Below, piece by piece: positions 10,401 to 19,215 of a stretch of DNA of 64,000 bases. The notes under the pieces are model-generated. The model searched no databases and was not told the origin of the DNA. It saw nothing but the letters and a program-made list of their open reading frames with translations. A program made the position numbers and the translations under genes. This DNA comes from Sphingobacteriales bacterium (GTDB lineage: Bacteria; Bacteroidota; Bacteroidia; Chitinophagales; UBA2359), in NCBI GenBank assembly GCA_016718845.1, contig JADKCK010000107.1:5166-69165 (forward strand), written 5' to 3'. Position 1 is the stretch's first letter; the number at the start of each line of letters is the position of its first letter.

Positions 10401-10819
10401 GCCAAAACGTCTTCGTCGGTGGCGGCGGAGGCGTAGTAGGGCAGTAGTACATCGGGCAAGTTTTGTTGGGTAAAAAATGCAAAAGCCTGACAGATGGTTT
10501 GCAAAAAATATTGATAGTGTTTGGGCAATACCTCGTAGCGGTTATAGGCAATGTCGGTAATAGAGCGTTGCAAACTATACAAGCGCCCCACCAAACGTTT
10601 AGGTACTTGGTAGTGGTCGAAAACAAAAACAGAGCGGGCATAGCTGCTCGGGAAAGATTGGGTTTCGGTTTTAGTTAGTTCTTTGAGTAAAAAGCTGTAC
10701 CATTCGCCCAATTCTAAAATACCTTGTCGGGGTGTTTGTATGGCTTCGTGGGTGCGCAGCGCTGTGCCATGCAATAGGTTTACTAGGTATTTGCTAATAT
10801 CGGGGGCAAGTGGTGTCAT
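7462..10819 (-). CDS. Dna2-like nuclease-helicase, split by two single-base deletions
   Basis: Read as one gene with one base restored at each of two sites, this gives 1119 aa. The N-terminal half (10819 down to about 9300) holds a PD-(D/E)XK nuclease core of Cas4/RecB type: GRLDLLVEYE, then VIELKTS (Glu-x-Lys), then YQAACYSLLLES (motif QxxxY). The C-terminal half is an SF1 helicase with LLQGPPGTGKT (Walker A), AIIDEASQ (Walker B), LIGDEKQLPAVV, VDTVERYQGSQ and LNVAITRAREHLVIVG. The frames break at 9306-9310 (a five-base A/T run) and at 9069-9077 (TTTTAAAAA). Protein sequence continues across both sites (AKNLDDATPLERDYFYEYVRF; KTPNRTLPISTFRTGDF), and both indels are losses of one base in homopolymers. 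The Fe-S cysteines of eukaryotic Dna2 were not seen. The likely role is DNA end or flap processing in repair; an anti-phage role is possible but unproven. Confidence 0.85.
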
Positions 10820-10868
10820 GGATGTGGAGGTGAAGTAGGTTAAGAAACTTTGGGCGGCTATTAATTAT

Positions 10869-11477
10869 TTATAGTTTAGGTTTTGGGTAAAAATCAACGA
10901 TAGTTTGCAATACGCCAAGCAACAGCGGTATGTTGTTGATAAAATACATATCGGTATCCACATACACCATATTACCTTCGAGCAACATAAATTGCCAATC
11001 TCTACCAGTTGTTACACAGCCATAAATGGTTTCGATGAGGGTATCGTTTTTTTGGTTGTAGATGCGTGCGCCCAACATTTGAGCGGCGCATTGTTCTAAA
11101 CCTAAGTCTATATCTGCCTTTTTAGCTTCGACGGTGGTAAAGATGGGCGGGCTAAGTCCTACAACTTTGGGTTCGTTGCCCAACAAAAAATCACATTCGC
11201 CGCTTAATCCGTTTTTTTTATCTGCAGGTAATTCAACACCCGAATACAATGTAAAAGATTGATGATTTTGTTCAACTAATTCAACCAATATTGGTTGAAC
11301 TATAGCCTCTGAACGAGCTTTTTCGGACAGCAACTGCACATGCGAATTACGCTTTAGTAATTGCAACAGAAAATCGGAAGGGGTAACAACCGAAACGTTG
11401 TTAAATAGTTGTCGTTCTTGAGATTTTATACCAAATTTATCTTTCAGTAGTTTCCAAGTAAATTTGCTGTATGCCAT
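10869..11477 (-). CDS. Putative PD-(D/E)XK nuclease-fold protein of unknown role
   Basis: This 202-aa cytoplasmic protein has the layout of small restriction-endonuclease-like proteins. There is an early helical segment, then GLSGECDFLLG (candidate catalytic Asp), then FTTVEAKKADIDLGLEQCAAQM (Glu-x-Lys plus a helix with Gln), and strands ending in GRDWQFMLLEGNMVYVD. The spacing fits a D...ExK active site, so nuclease activity is plausible but not shown. The gene lies 49 bases upstream of the Dna2-like gene on the same strand, with no terminator between, which suggests a shared transcript and possibly a shared DNA-processing role. The exact family is not recognised. Confidence 0.72.
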   Translation of the reverse strand: MAYSKFTWKLLKDKFGIKSQERQLFNNVSVVTPSDFLLQLLKRNSHVQLLSEKARSEAIVQPILVELVEQNHQSFTLYSGVELPADKKNGLSGECDFLLGNEPKVVGLSPPIFTTVEAKKADIDLGLEQCAAQMLGARIYNQKNDTLIETIYGCVTTGRDWQFMLLEGNMVYVDTDMYFINNIPLLLGVLQTIVDFYPKPKL

Positions 11478-11533
11478 AGTAAGGGGTAAATTGTAGATGG
11501 TAAATAGTTTTTGCTATCACTAATAAACTTCGA

Positions 11534-12100
11534 TTACTTTTTAGTGTTGATAACGTTCATGGTGCGTTCTATGCCAATCAGTCCAAAGTCGAGGCAAGCA
11601 TTAGCGGCTTGCTCTATGGGTATTTGCAGTTCTGCCCACTCGTTGTTGGTCCATTTGCCCAATACAAACTGTACCTGTTTTCCGCTATGAAAATTATTGC
11701 CAATACCAAACCGCAGGCGCGGATAGGCATTGTTGCCCAGCAGTTCGGTGATACTTTTTAGCCCGTTATGTCCGCCATCGCTGCCTTTTGCTCTAAGGCG
11801 TATTTTGCCTAAATCAAGGGCTAAATCATCTAGCACCACCAATAAGTTATCTTGTTTAAGTTTTAACTCTTGCAACCAATAACGCACGGCTTTGCCACTT
11901 AGGTTCATGTAAGTGGTGGGTTTTAGCAGATGAAAAGTATGACCTTTGTGGTTAAATTGTGTTTTGTGGGCATGGCGTTCGAGTAACCAACTAACGTTTT
12001 GTTGTTTGGCTAAAAAATCCATTACCTCAAAGCCAATGTTGTGGCGGGTGTGTTCGTACTCCGAGCCAATATTGCCCAAGCCAACAATAAGAAATTGCAT
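11534..12100 (-). CDS. pth: Peptidyl-tRNA hydrolase
   Basis: This 188-aa enzyme cleaves peptidyl-tRNA released by stalled ribosomes. The start at 12100 is preferred over an in-frame ATG 16 codons upstream because MQFLIVGLGNIG is the family N-terminus. Asn10 and catalytic His20 (YEHTRHNIGFEV) are present, as are LKPTTYMNLSG, VLDDLALDLGKIRLR and KGSDGGHNGLKSI. The length is normal and the product cytoplasmic. It lies downstream of the small lipoprotein gene, separated from it by a hairpin, and upstream of the nuclease-like gene. Confidence 0.96.
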   Translation of the reverse strand: MQFLIVGLGNIGSEYEHTRHNIGFEVMDFLAKQQNVSWLLERHAHKTQFNHKGHTFHLLKPTTYMNLSGKAVRYWLQELKLKQDNLLVVLDDLALDLGKIRLRAKGSDGGHNGLKSITELLGNNAYPRLRFGIGNNFHSGKQVQFVLGKWTNNEWAELQIPIEQAANACLDFGLIGIERTMNVINTKK

Positions 12101-12133
12101 TAAAATAGGTATTTGAGATGATGTTCTACAATT

Positions 12134-12165
12134 AACTTCCGAAGTCAAACTTAACTTCGGAAGTT
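12134..12165 (-). terminator. Hairpin between the lipoprotein gene and pth
   Basis: A perfect 12-bp inverted repeat (12134-12145 with 12154-12165) lies just downstream of the lipoprotein stop and upstream of the pth start, both on the minus strand. It has no strong U tail, so it may be a weak terminator or a processing hairpin. Confidence 0.5.
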
Positions 12166-12178
12166 GGTGTTTGGGTAT

Positions 12179-12397
12179 TTATTTTTCTTCGTCGGTATCT
12201 TGTTCTCCCTCTTCGTCGGCATCTTTTTGCTCATCAACTACGTTGGTGGTATCTTCCTCGGGTTCGTATACGCCTTGGTCGCGCAGTTGTTGCTGTTGTT
12301 GTTGTTCTTCGTTGCTTTGCGGATTACCGCCGCCGCAAGCAGATAAGTTAAAAACTACTAAAAGTAGGGCTAATAGCCAATGTTTTTTTGGTGTCAT
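12179..12397 (-). CDS. Small acidic lipoprotein
   Basis: This 72-aa protein has a clear lipoprotein signal: MTPKKHWLLALLLVVFNLSAC, with a lipobox LSAC followed by GGG. The mature part is about 50 residues, very acidic and Gln/Asp/Glu-rich (a run of six Gln, then many Asp and Glu), and probably disordered. No domain is recognised. Short lipoproteins like this are common and have no general function. The gene lies between tdk and pth on the same strand, with hairpin or repeat DNA on both sides, so it is probably its own unit. Confidence 0.75.
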   Translation of the reverse strand: MTPKKHWLLALLLVVFNLSACGGGNPQSNEEQQQQQQLRDQGVYEPEEDTTNVVDEQKDADEEGEQDTDEEK

Positions 12398-12429
12398 GGT
12401 TGATGATTTTTAATGATGTATAATGTTTT

Positions 12430-12492
12430 TCGCTGTTGGCTGTCCGCTTCTGGCTATCCGCTGTCCGCTGTTAGCTGTCCGCTGCTCATCAA
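12430..12492. repeat. Dispersed GCTGTCCGC-type repeat
   Basis: The segment contains repeated GCTGTCCGCT / GGCTGTCCGC / AGCTGTCCGCTG blocks. Inverted or diverged relatives occur at about 33350-33385 and 60770-60815 (AAAGCGGACAGCC units). It is a short dispersed intergenic repeat family of this genome and no coding potential is seen. Confidence 0.6.
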
Positions 12493-12552
12493 TACCAAAA
12501 TTTAAGTAAGTTTGGATTGTTGCACGGAAAGCCAGTAACCGAAAGCCCAAAG

Positions 12553-13161
12553 CTATCCCGCCATATCAACGGGTATTGTGCCAGAGCTATGCGTGTGGGG
12601 CTGGTCGTGTTGATGATAACAAACGCGGCAACGTGCCTCGTAGATGTCGGTAGCACCTAAGGCAATTTGCTCGGCATTAGCCGATTTGCGATACGAATGG
12701 GTAGCCAATTGCCCGCAACACACACAAATAGCGTGTAGTTTGGTAACATACTCGGCAGTAGACAATAAATGTGGCATAGAGCCAAAGGGTTTGCCTAAAA
12801 AATCCATGTCCAAGCCTGCCACAATTACGCGCACACCACGTAGGGCTAAGGTTTCGCAAACGTGTGGCAGTTGGTCGTCGAAAAATTGGGCTTCGTCAAT
12901 GGCAATTACTTCGGCGTTGCCTGCATATTTGAGTATATCAGCCGAGTTTTCGACCGGAAGCGAAGGGATAGATTTTGAATCGTGCGATACGATACGTGTT
13001 TCGTCGTAGCGTGTGTCTATTGAGGGTTTAAAAATTTGCACCTCTTGATTAGCAATTACTACGCGCCGCAAACGCCTAAGTAACTCTTCGGTTTTGCCCG
13101 AAAACATAGAGCCACAGATAACTTCTATCCAACCCTTTTTTACAGAAGGTTCTAAAAACAT
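12553..13161 (-). CDS. tdk: Thymidine kinase
   Basis: This 202-aa type II thymidine kinase phosphorylates thymidine with ATP in the pyrimidine salvage pathway. The P-loop is GSMFSGKT (17-24) and the Walker B/catalytic segment is AIDEAQFFD (87-95). The structural zinc site uses Cys146, Cys149 (CVCC) and Cys178, Cys181 (CRVC). The length is normal and the product cytoplasmic. The gene is divergent from the glutamate-synthase-like gene at 13353, with 191 bases between. Confidence 0.96.
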   Translation of the reverse strand: MFLEPSVKKGWIEVICGSMFSGKTEELLRRLRRVVIANQEVQIFKPSIDTRYDETRIVSHDSKSIPSLPVENSADILKYAGNAEVIAIDEAQFFDDQLPHVCETLALRGVRVIVAGLDMDFLGKPFGSMPHLLSTAEYVTKLHAICVCCGQLATHSYRKSANAEQIALGATDIYEARCRVCYHQHDQPHTHSSGTIPVDMAG

Positions 13162-13352
13162 GTGTGTTAGTGTTGTTGTTTATTTGGGGCGTAAAGATAG
13201 GCAAAATTTGGCAATTGGCGTATCAGTTGGCAATGCTAAATAATAAATTACTGCTCAAGGGGGATGAAAACCACTCTTCAAAACATTTTTTCTACCCTAA
13301 TCGGCACAAATATTGTACAGTACCCAAAATATACCTAACTTAGCCCCTTTAA

Positions 13353-14993
13353 ATGGCTCATTTTAACCAATTTACCTTTATGCGCAACGATTTTGTTTAT
13401 TTTACCCTCGTATCACTTGCTGTTATAGCCCTTTTAGGCTATTTATGGTATCCGTTTTGGTATCTGTTAGTGCCACTAACGCCCATATTGTTGCTGGGCT
13501 GGTACGATATGATACAAGGAAAACACGCCATTATGCGCAATTTCCCTGTCTTGGGGCGCGGGCGTTATATCATGGAAGTACTTCGACCCAAAATGTACCA
13601 GTACTTTGTTGAATCGGATATTGACGGACGACCTTTTAGCCGCACACAACGCTCGGTGGTGTATCAACGTGCAAAAAAAGAACTAGACACCGCAGCCTTT
13701 GGCACACAACTAGATGTGTACGAACAAGGCTACGAATGGATGAACCACTCTATTGGCTCCCTCGACCCGCACCACATCAACCAAAACCCGCGCGTTGTAG
13801 TAGGAGGTCCCCACTGCAAACAACCCTACAGCGCTAGCGTATACAATGTATCGGCAATGAGTTTTGGCTCGCTGAGCATTAACGCAGTATTGGCTTTAAA
13901 CGGAGCCGCTGAATTAGGCGGCTTTGCACACAATACCGGCGAGGGTGGCATAAGTCCGCACCACTTAAGCCAAGGCGGCGACCTAATCTACCAAGTTGGT
14001 ACAGGTTACTTTGGCAGCCGAAGTAAAGATGGTAAATTCTCGCCCGAGGAGTTTGCTAAACGCGCCAACTTGCCGCAAGTAAAAATGATAGAGTTAAAAC
14101 TATCGCAAGGGGCTAAACCAGGGCATGGAGGCATCTTACCCGCCAAAAAAAACACCCCCGAAATTGCCCAAATACGCGGTGTTGAGCCATACACCCAAGT
14201 GTTATCGCCGCCTTACCACACTGCCTTTAGCACCCCCACCCAAATGATGCAACTGATAGGGCAAATGCGCCAATTGTCGGGCGGCAAACCTATTGGCTTT
14301 AAATTGTGTATCGGCTCGAAATACGAATTTTTCGCCATTTGCAAGGCAATGATACAAACAGGTATAACCCCCGATTTTATTACCGTTGATGGCGGCGAAG
14401 GCGGAACAGGTGCCGCCCCTATCGAATTCTCCGACTCGGTGGGCATGCCTTTTAAAGAAGGCTTGGCTTTTGTACACGATGCCCTAACTGGCTTTGGATT
14501 ACGCCAAGATATCAAAATATTTACAGCCGGTAAAATTATTACCGCTTACCACTTGTTCAGAGCAATGGCATTAGGCGCCGATGCCTGCTACAGCGCCCGA
14601 GCCATGATGATGGCATTAGGCTGCATACAAGCCCTTGAATGCAACAAAAACACTTGCCCAACAGGTGTTGCTACCCAAGACCCCGAATTAGTAAAAGGCT
14701 TGGTGGTAGAGGATAAACGAGCAAGAGTAGCAAGTTTTCATAAAGAAACCGTTAAGTGTTTTGTAGAACTACTGGCTGCCGCAGGTTTAGAGAATCCCCA
14801 AAAAATAAACCGCAGCATGATAAACCGCCGCGTAAATATGCGCAATGTGTTGCGATACGACGAAATTTATCCCTACATATCTGCCAATTGCTTGCTACAA
14901 GCCCAAACTGTACCCGAACACTACCGACAAGATTGGGAACGAGCTAACCCAAATAGCTTTTTGCCAGATGCTATTCAAAATCTAATTGCTTAA
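13353..14993 (+). CDS. FMN-binding glutamate synthase-like protein, membrane-anchored
   Basis: This 546-aa protein corresponds to the FMN/synthase domain of glutamate synthase without the glutaminase or GXGXG domains. Two hydrophobic segments (about 15-31 and 33-50) come first. The barrel domain carries TVDGGEGGTGAAP (phosphate/FMN binding) and CNKNTCPTGVATQDP, the counterpart of the Cys-rich [3Fe-4S] segment in GltB. Stand-alone members with two transmembrane segments are common in Bacteroidota and are usually annotated only as FMN-binding glutamate synthase family; their substrate is not established. The ATG at 13353 gives a nine-residue lead before a second Met (MRNDF), which is an alternative start. 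It is divergent from tdk and no partner small subunit is nearby. Confidence 0.88.
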   Translation: MAHFNQFTFMRNDFVYFTLVSLAVIALLGYLWYPFWYLLVPLTPILLLGWYDMIQGKHAIMRNFPVLGRGRYIMEVLRPKMYQYFVESDIDGRPFSRTQRSVVYQRAKKELDTAAFGTQLDVYEQGYEWMNHSIGSLDPHHINQNPRVVVGGPHCKQPYSASVYNVSAMSFGSLSINAVLALNGAAELGGFAHNTGEGGISPHHLSQGGDLIYQVGTGYFGSRSKDGKFSPEEFAKRANLPQVKMIELKLSQGAKPGHGGILPAKKNTPEIAQIRGVEPYTQVLSPPYHTAFSTPTQMMQLIGQMRQLSGGKPIGFKLCIGSKYEFFAICKAMIQTGITPDFITVDGGEGGTGAAPIEFSDSVGMPFKEGLAFVHDALTGFGLRQDIKIFTAGKIITAYHLFRAMALGADACYSARAMMMALGCIQALECNKNTCPTGVATQDPELVKGLVVEDKRARVASFHKETVKCFVELLAAAGLENPQKINRSMINRRVNMRNVLRYDEIYPYISANCLLQAQTVPEHYRQDWERANPNSFLPDAIQNLIA

Positions 14994-15660
14994 CAAGGTC
15001 GACATCAAACTAATGTGACAGTATATAGACTATCAAACAACAATTTGCAAACACACTAAGTAGTCATTCAACTTAATACTGTCGGGTAATTTTTTTTTGA
15101 GTTTGACACTTAATTTTTACCACTAAGACACTAAGTAGTTGCTCAACTTAATACTATCGGGTGCAAATAAAACTGATAGCTCTCCCCCCGTGGGGGGAGT
15201 TGGAGGGGGGCTAACCCACCAAAAACGGACAATGTTGGTAGTTTGATGTTGGCATTAAAGTAGTAGTTGGCTGCTCAATTCACCCGACAACATTAAATAG
15301 AATAACCACTAAGTAAGCCTTAAAATAGATACTGCCGCATACCACTTTTTGAACCCAATACGTAGTATTAACCGCTAAGGCACTAAGAAACATGTTGTTC
15401 TCTTAGTGCCTTAGCGGTTTTATTTTAGCACTGCTCTTACCCAACACCATTTGCTTAAACAACTACTAAACACACAAATAGTATAAATGGTGTATTTAGT
15501 GCCTTTTTTGTGGAAGATGAGCTACATAGGCAGCTTTATAGGGTATCGTAAGCCCCAAAAACAACCAAACTAATGCCTAATAGCACAAATTAACGTCTTA
15601 TTAACACCCTAAACCCAATAATTAACATTTAATTGGCAACCCTTAGCTCGTTTTTGTCGT
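14994..15660. repeat. Intergenic region with direct repeats and palindromes
   Basis: No gene is seen in this stretch. A block containing CACTAAGTAGT and CAACTTAATACT followed by TCGGGT occurs twice (about 15054-15091 and 15126-15164). A palindrome CTCCCCCCGTGGGGGGAG lies at about 15182-15199, followed by a tail shared with the array at 19216-19520. A long hairpin is listed separately. Confidence 0.6.
15371..15418. terminator. Long perfect hairpin, 18-bp stem
   Basis: A perfect inverted repeat (15371-15388 with 15401-15418, 12-base loop) is followed by T-rich sequence. It lies about 380 bases after the flavoprotein stop. Its arm contains AAGGCACTAAG, related to the direct repeats just upstream, so it may be a mobile palindromic repeat that can also terminate transcription. 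Confidence 0.6.
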
Positions 15661-15668
15661 TATCTTTG
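15661..15668 (+). promoter_or_regulatory. Candidate promoter -7 box for the vWA lipoprotein gene
   Basis: TATCTTTG matches the Bacteroidota TANNTTTG consensus and lies 75 bases before the ATG at 15743. The nearest upstream TTG (15633-15635) is 25 bases away, further than the usual 19-22. Confidence 0.45.
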
Positions 15669-15742
15669 TGTTATTGGTTTGTGCGGCTTATCCTTATTCC
15701 GTCATCAACCCAAAATTATTCATCACTCCATAAATTTTTGCT

Positions 15743-17389
15743 ATGAAACAGTACCTTGTTATTTTATTTGCGTTAGTATTTGTTGTTGGTTGCAATAGTA
15801 CCAGAAACGGAGAGGACGCTTTGATGCATTCTTCGGCACCCGCTATGGTATCCGAACCGACCATTTTGTACGACAAACTATCCAAACCGGCAGTAACACC
15901 TTTGCCAAACGATGGTATGCAAGCCCAACCCGAGTCTTTGATACGCGAAGACGAAGACGAAGAAATGAACACCGAAGCCTACAACATCATCTACGAAAAC
16001 GCATTTACTGACCCCCGTAGTCAAGCCTTGTCTACCTTTTCGATAGATGTAGATAGGGCTGCTTATGCCAACATACGCCGCTTTTTGAACGATGGACAAG
16101 CACCCCCTGCCGGTGCTGTGCGTATCGAGGAGATGATTAACTATTTTAACTACAATTATCCGCAACCCGCCGACCAACACCCGTTTTCTATCAACACCGA
16201 GCTTGCCGCCTGCCCCTGGAACGCACAACACCAATTGTTGTCTATCGGTTTGCAAGGCAAAACAGTAAGTAATGCCAATCTGCCACCCAACAACTTAGTG
16301 TTTTTGTTAGACGTATCGGGGTCTATGAACGATGCCAATAAACTGCCGCTGTTAAAACAGGCTTTTAGAATGCTAACCGATGGTTTGCGCGAGCAAGATG
16401 TGGTGTCGGTGGTGGTATATGCGGGTGCAGCAGGCTTGGTTTTACCGCCTACACACGGCAACGAAAAAACAAAAATCCTTGATGCTTTGTCTCGATTAGA
16501 GGCAGGCGGCTCGACAGCAGGCGGCGAGGGTATTGCATTGGCTTATAAAGTGGCAGCACAAAACTTTATGAAAGAAGGCAACAACCGCATCATCTTAGCC
16601 ACCGATGGCGACTTTAACGTAGGCACCTCGTCAGATGCCGAAATGGAACGCCTAATAACCGAAAAACGAAAATCGGGGGTGTACCTTAGCTGTTTGGGCT
16701 TTGGCGGCGGTAACTACAAAGACTCTAAGATGGAAACCTTAGCCGATAAAGGCAATGGTAATTATGCCTATATAGACAACGAAAACGAAGCTAAAAAAGT
16801 ACTAACCAAAGAAATGGGCGGTACATTATTAACTATTGCCAAAGATGTAAAAATACAAATAGAGTTTAACCCAACCAAAGTGCAAGGCTACCGATTGATT
16901 GGCTACGAAAACCGATTGCTTGCCGCCGAAGATTTTGAAGACGACACCAAAGATGCAGGCGAATTAGGGGCAGGGCATACCGTAACGGCGCTCTACGAAA
17001 TTATACCCGTAGGCGTAAAAACCAATTTGGTTAGAAAAAGCCCCAACCTAAAATACCAAACTACCGACACCCAAGCCACTGCACAACAAACAAACGAGCT
17101 ATGTACCGTAAAATTTAGGTACAAACCGCCACAATCGGACAAAAGCATAGAAATGGTGCATACCCAAAACAACCAACCGCAAACTTTTGAGCAAGCATCA
17201 AACAATATCCGTTTTGCATCGTCGGTGGCTTTGGCGGGTATGCTGTTGCGCAAGTCGGCGTATAAAGGCACAGGCACTTACAATATGGCACGCACCATGG
17301 CTACCAACGCCAAAGGCGAAGATGCCGAGGGCTACCGAGCCGAGTTTATAACATTGATTGACAAAGCTAAAAATGTTAGTAAAGATTAA
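15743..17389 (+). CDS. von Willebrand factor A lipoprotein (YfbK-like)
   Basis: This 548-aa predicted lipoprotein has the signal MKQYLVILFALVFVVGC with Cys17 as the lipidated residue. A low-complexity acidic stretch follows (about 68-76, EDEDEE). A YfbK-type N-terminal domain comes next (PRSQALSTFSIDVDRAAYANIRRF near 91-114; RIEEMINYFNY near 127-137). The vWA domain has the MIDAS motif DVSGS at 190-194, and a C-terminal domain of the type found after vWA in YfbK proteins completes it. vWA domains bind metal and partner proteins; the partner is unknown. It is probably periplasmic-facing on a membrane. It stands alone with its own promoter and terminator. Confidence 0.9.
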   Translation: MKQYLVILFALVFVVGCNSTRNGEDALMHSSAPAMVSEPTILYDKLSKPAVTPLPNDGMQAQPESLIREDEDEEMNTEAYNIIYENAFTDPRSQALSTFSIDVDRAAYANIRRFLNDGQAPPAGAVRIEEMINYFNYNYPQPADQHPFSINTELAACPWNAQHQLLSIGLQGKTVSNANLPPNNLVFLLDVSGSMNDANKLPLLKQAFRMLTDGLREQDVVSVVVYAGAAGLVLPPTHGNEKTKILDALSRLEAGGSTAGGEGIALAYKVAAQNFMKEGNNRIILATDGDFNVGTSSDAEMERLITEKRKSGVYLSCLGFGGGNYKDSKMETLADKGNGNYAYIDNENEAKKVLTKEMGGTLLTIAKDVKIQIEFNPTKVQGYRLIGYENRLLAAEDFEDDTKDAGELGAGHTVTALYEIIPVGVKTNLVRKSPNLKYQTTDTQATAQQTNELCTVKFRYKPPQSDKSIEMVHTQNNQPQTFEQASNNIRFASSVALAGMLLRKSAYKGTGTYNMARTMATNAKGEDAEGYRAEFITLIDKAKNVSKD

Positions 17390-17481
17390 TAGGTTTGCAC
17401 TGCATCTGCCCTAAATTTTTAGTATTTGGGGCAAATGTTTGTTGTTATCAAGGTTCAGGATTTGAGTAAATAGACAACAGA

Positions 17482-17516
17482 AACCGCTGTTAAGGTACAA
17501 TACCCTAACAGCGGTT
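17482..17516. terminator. Terminator between the vWA gene and the 17560 gene
   Basis: A perfect 11-bp stem (17482-17492 with 17506-17516) is followed on the plus strand by ATTTTTT. It sits between two converging genes and could serve both. Confidence 0.75.
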
Positions 17517-17559
17517 ATTTTTTATCGATTACCAATCAGCAATAAACAACAAGCAATGC

Positions 17560-18517
17560 TTATTCTTCTTCGCTGTTATCCAACACGGTAATTTCGTATT
17601 TGCCGGGCGTTTGATTGTTGTCGTTGGCAACAAACAAATTACCTGTTTTGCCGTCGGTTATTAAGCTGGCTTTGCCTACCCATGTTTCGGTGGGGGCAAC
17701 AAGACGGGCGGCGGCGGGGCGTGGGTCAGATACTTGCTCGCCTGCCCAAATCATGATAGGCACAGTGCCAATATTTTGTACCGACAAAAGGGCATCGGCG
17801 TTGATGTTAGACAAGGCTACGCGGGCAGTGCGGGTAGCAATAAGTGCATCTTTGTTGCTGGTTCGTTTGATGGGTAATAGGTACAAACTCAAACGCGTTT
17901 CATCGTTTTTGTACACCCTATGTGCCGCCTCGCGAGTTTGGGCGGTAAAATCCCAAAGCGTTTCGAACACTATGGTGCGGTCGGCGGTGCTGATAAGGTT
18001 GCCCGACCCACCTAAACTTTTTTGCGCCACCGAGCTATCTAATTCTTTTAAGTGCAACGCCATATTGTCGGTGTGGGTTTGTGTCCAACCTTGCTCGCTA
18101 AACAAGGCTTGGTCGGTAGATAATAGCACCAACAATTGGCGTACAAACTTGGCAAGTTCGGCATCGTTGTAGGCTATCTTGCCATAAGTGTCCAAGCCGT
18201 AGGCATTCTGGCGGGCTTCGTTGGTTGGATACACTTTTTTTACAAAATAGCGCAAATCGCGGTAATCGTCGCGCAATGCTTTCATGGCATTTTCTACGTT
18301 TAGGGTGCGTGCCGATTGCAAATCAATGAGCGTTTCACTATCAAGGGTGTTTTGGCAAACAGTAATGGCATCGTTAAATGCTATTAGGTAAGCTGCCGTA
18401 AAGCGCACCGCGTCGAACTCGGTAAACGACGTAAGGTTGAGCGATAAAAGGTCGTAAATGCCTTTCGCCCACTTGGTGAACTCGGCTTGAGGCCAGGAAT
18501 TTACTAAATCGAGCCAT
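17560..18517 (-). CDS. Unknown protein, probable one-base insertion near the start
   Basis: The open frame from an internal Met at 18408 gives 282 aa, but protein-like sequence continues upstream in frame (WPQAEFTKWAKGIYDLLS) to about 18505. Removing one base of the three T (A on the coding strand) at 18500-18502 joins this to an ATG at 18517 and gives a 318-aa protein starting MARFSNSWPQAEFTKWAKG. No domain is recognised. The N-terminal half is helical and the C-terminal part (VALSNINADALLSVQNIGTV..., TETWVGKASLI) looks beta-rich. There is no signal peptide. The frame repair is inference; the 282-aa part is directly open. Confidence 0.65.
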
Positions 18518-18604
18518 AATAATACGGTTTTAATCGTTTAAAAGTATAAAGATAAAGATGTTGATTGGGTTCGGCAAGAAAGAAAACCTTAATTTGTTTT
18601 TAAA

Positions 18605-18971
18605 GCAGCAAGACGCGACAGATGAGCAGCAAGACGCGACAGATGAGCAGCAAGACGCGACAGATGAGCAGCAAGACGCGACAGATGAGCAGCAAGACGC
18701 GACAGATGAGCAGCAAGACACGGCAGATGAGCAGCAAGACGCGGCAGATGAGCAGCAAGACGCGACAGATGAGTAGCAAGACGCGACAGATGAGCAGCAA
18801 GACGCGACAGATGAGCAGCAAGACGCGACAGATGAGCAGCAAGACGCGACAGATGAGCAGCAAGACGCGACAGATGAGCAGCAAGACGCGACAGATGAGC
18901 AGCAAGACGCGACAGATGAGCAGCAAGACGCGACAGATGAGCAGCAAGACGCGACAGATGAGTAGCAAGAC
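18605..18971. repeat. 21-bp minisatellite, about 17.5 copies
   Basis: The unit GCAGCAAGACGCGACAGATGA (21 bases) is repeated head to tail about 17.5 times with only a few substitutions (GACACGGCAGATGAG and GACGCGGCAGATGAG around 18717-18750; GAGTAGC at 18771-18776 and near the end). Because 21 is a multiple of three, several frames stay open through it, giving heptad-like translations such as QQDATDE or MSSKTRQ. No ribosome binding site, domain or conserved flank supports a real protein. It is treated as a non-coding tandem repeat between two minus-strand genes. Confidence 0.85.
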
Positions 18972-19215
18972 AGCTATAATAAAACACTTTTTTTTTGTAA
19001 AAATACACACTTAACAAGCAAAAATAGCCATGTAATGTGTAAATGTGCTATACAAGCCGCTTTTAAGCTCCTAAAAAGGTAGCAGGATTATTAAATGTGC
19101 TTAATTTTTTAGTAACTATTTAGTTTAAGCTATCAAAACCAACATACTCTGTTGTTTGTGTCCCCACAAACGATTTTATTTGCCCAAATTTGCTTGTCCG
19201 TAGAGGCACGGACAA
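18972..19215. other. Intergenic, nothing recognised
   Basis: This is A+T-rich sequence between the minisatellite and the palindrome array. No coding frame or clear hairpin was seen. Confidence 0.5.

Noticed and set aside
18605..18971. Possible CRISPR array
   Set aside because: Units are contiguous, with no spacers between them, and no cas gene is present in the window.
18558..19014. Heptad-repeat reading frames through the minisatellite (QQDATDE and MSSKTRQ types)
   Set aside because: A 21-base unit keeps many frames open by arithmetic. Frames on both strands are equally long, no ribosome binding site or conserved flank favours any, and one frame ends in a repeat-unit variant TAG.
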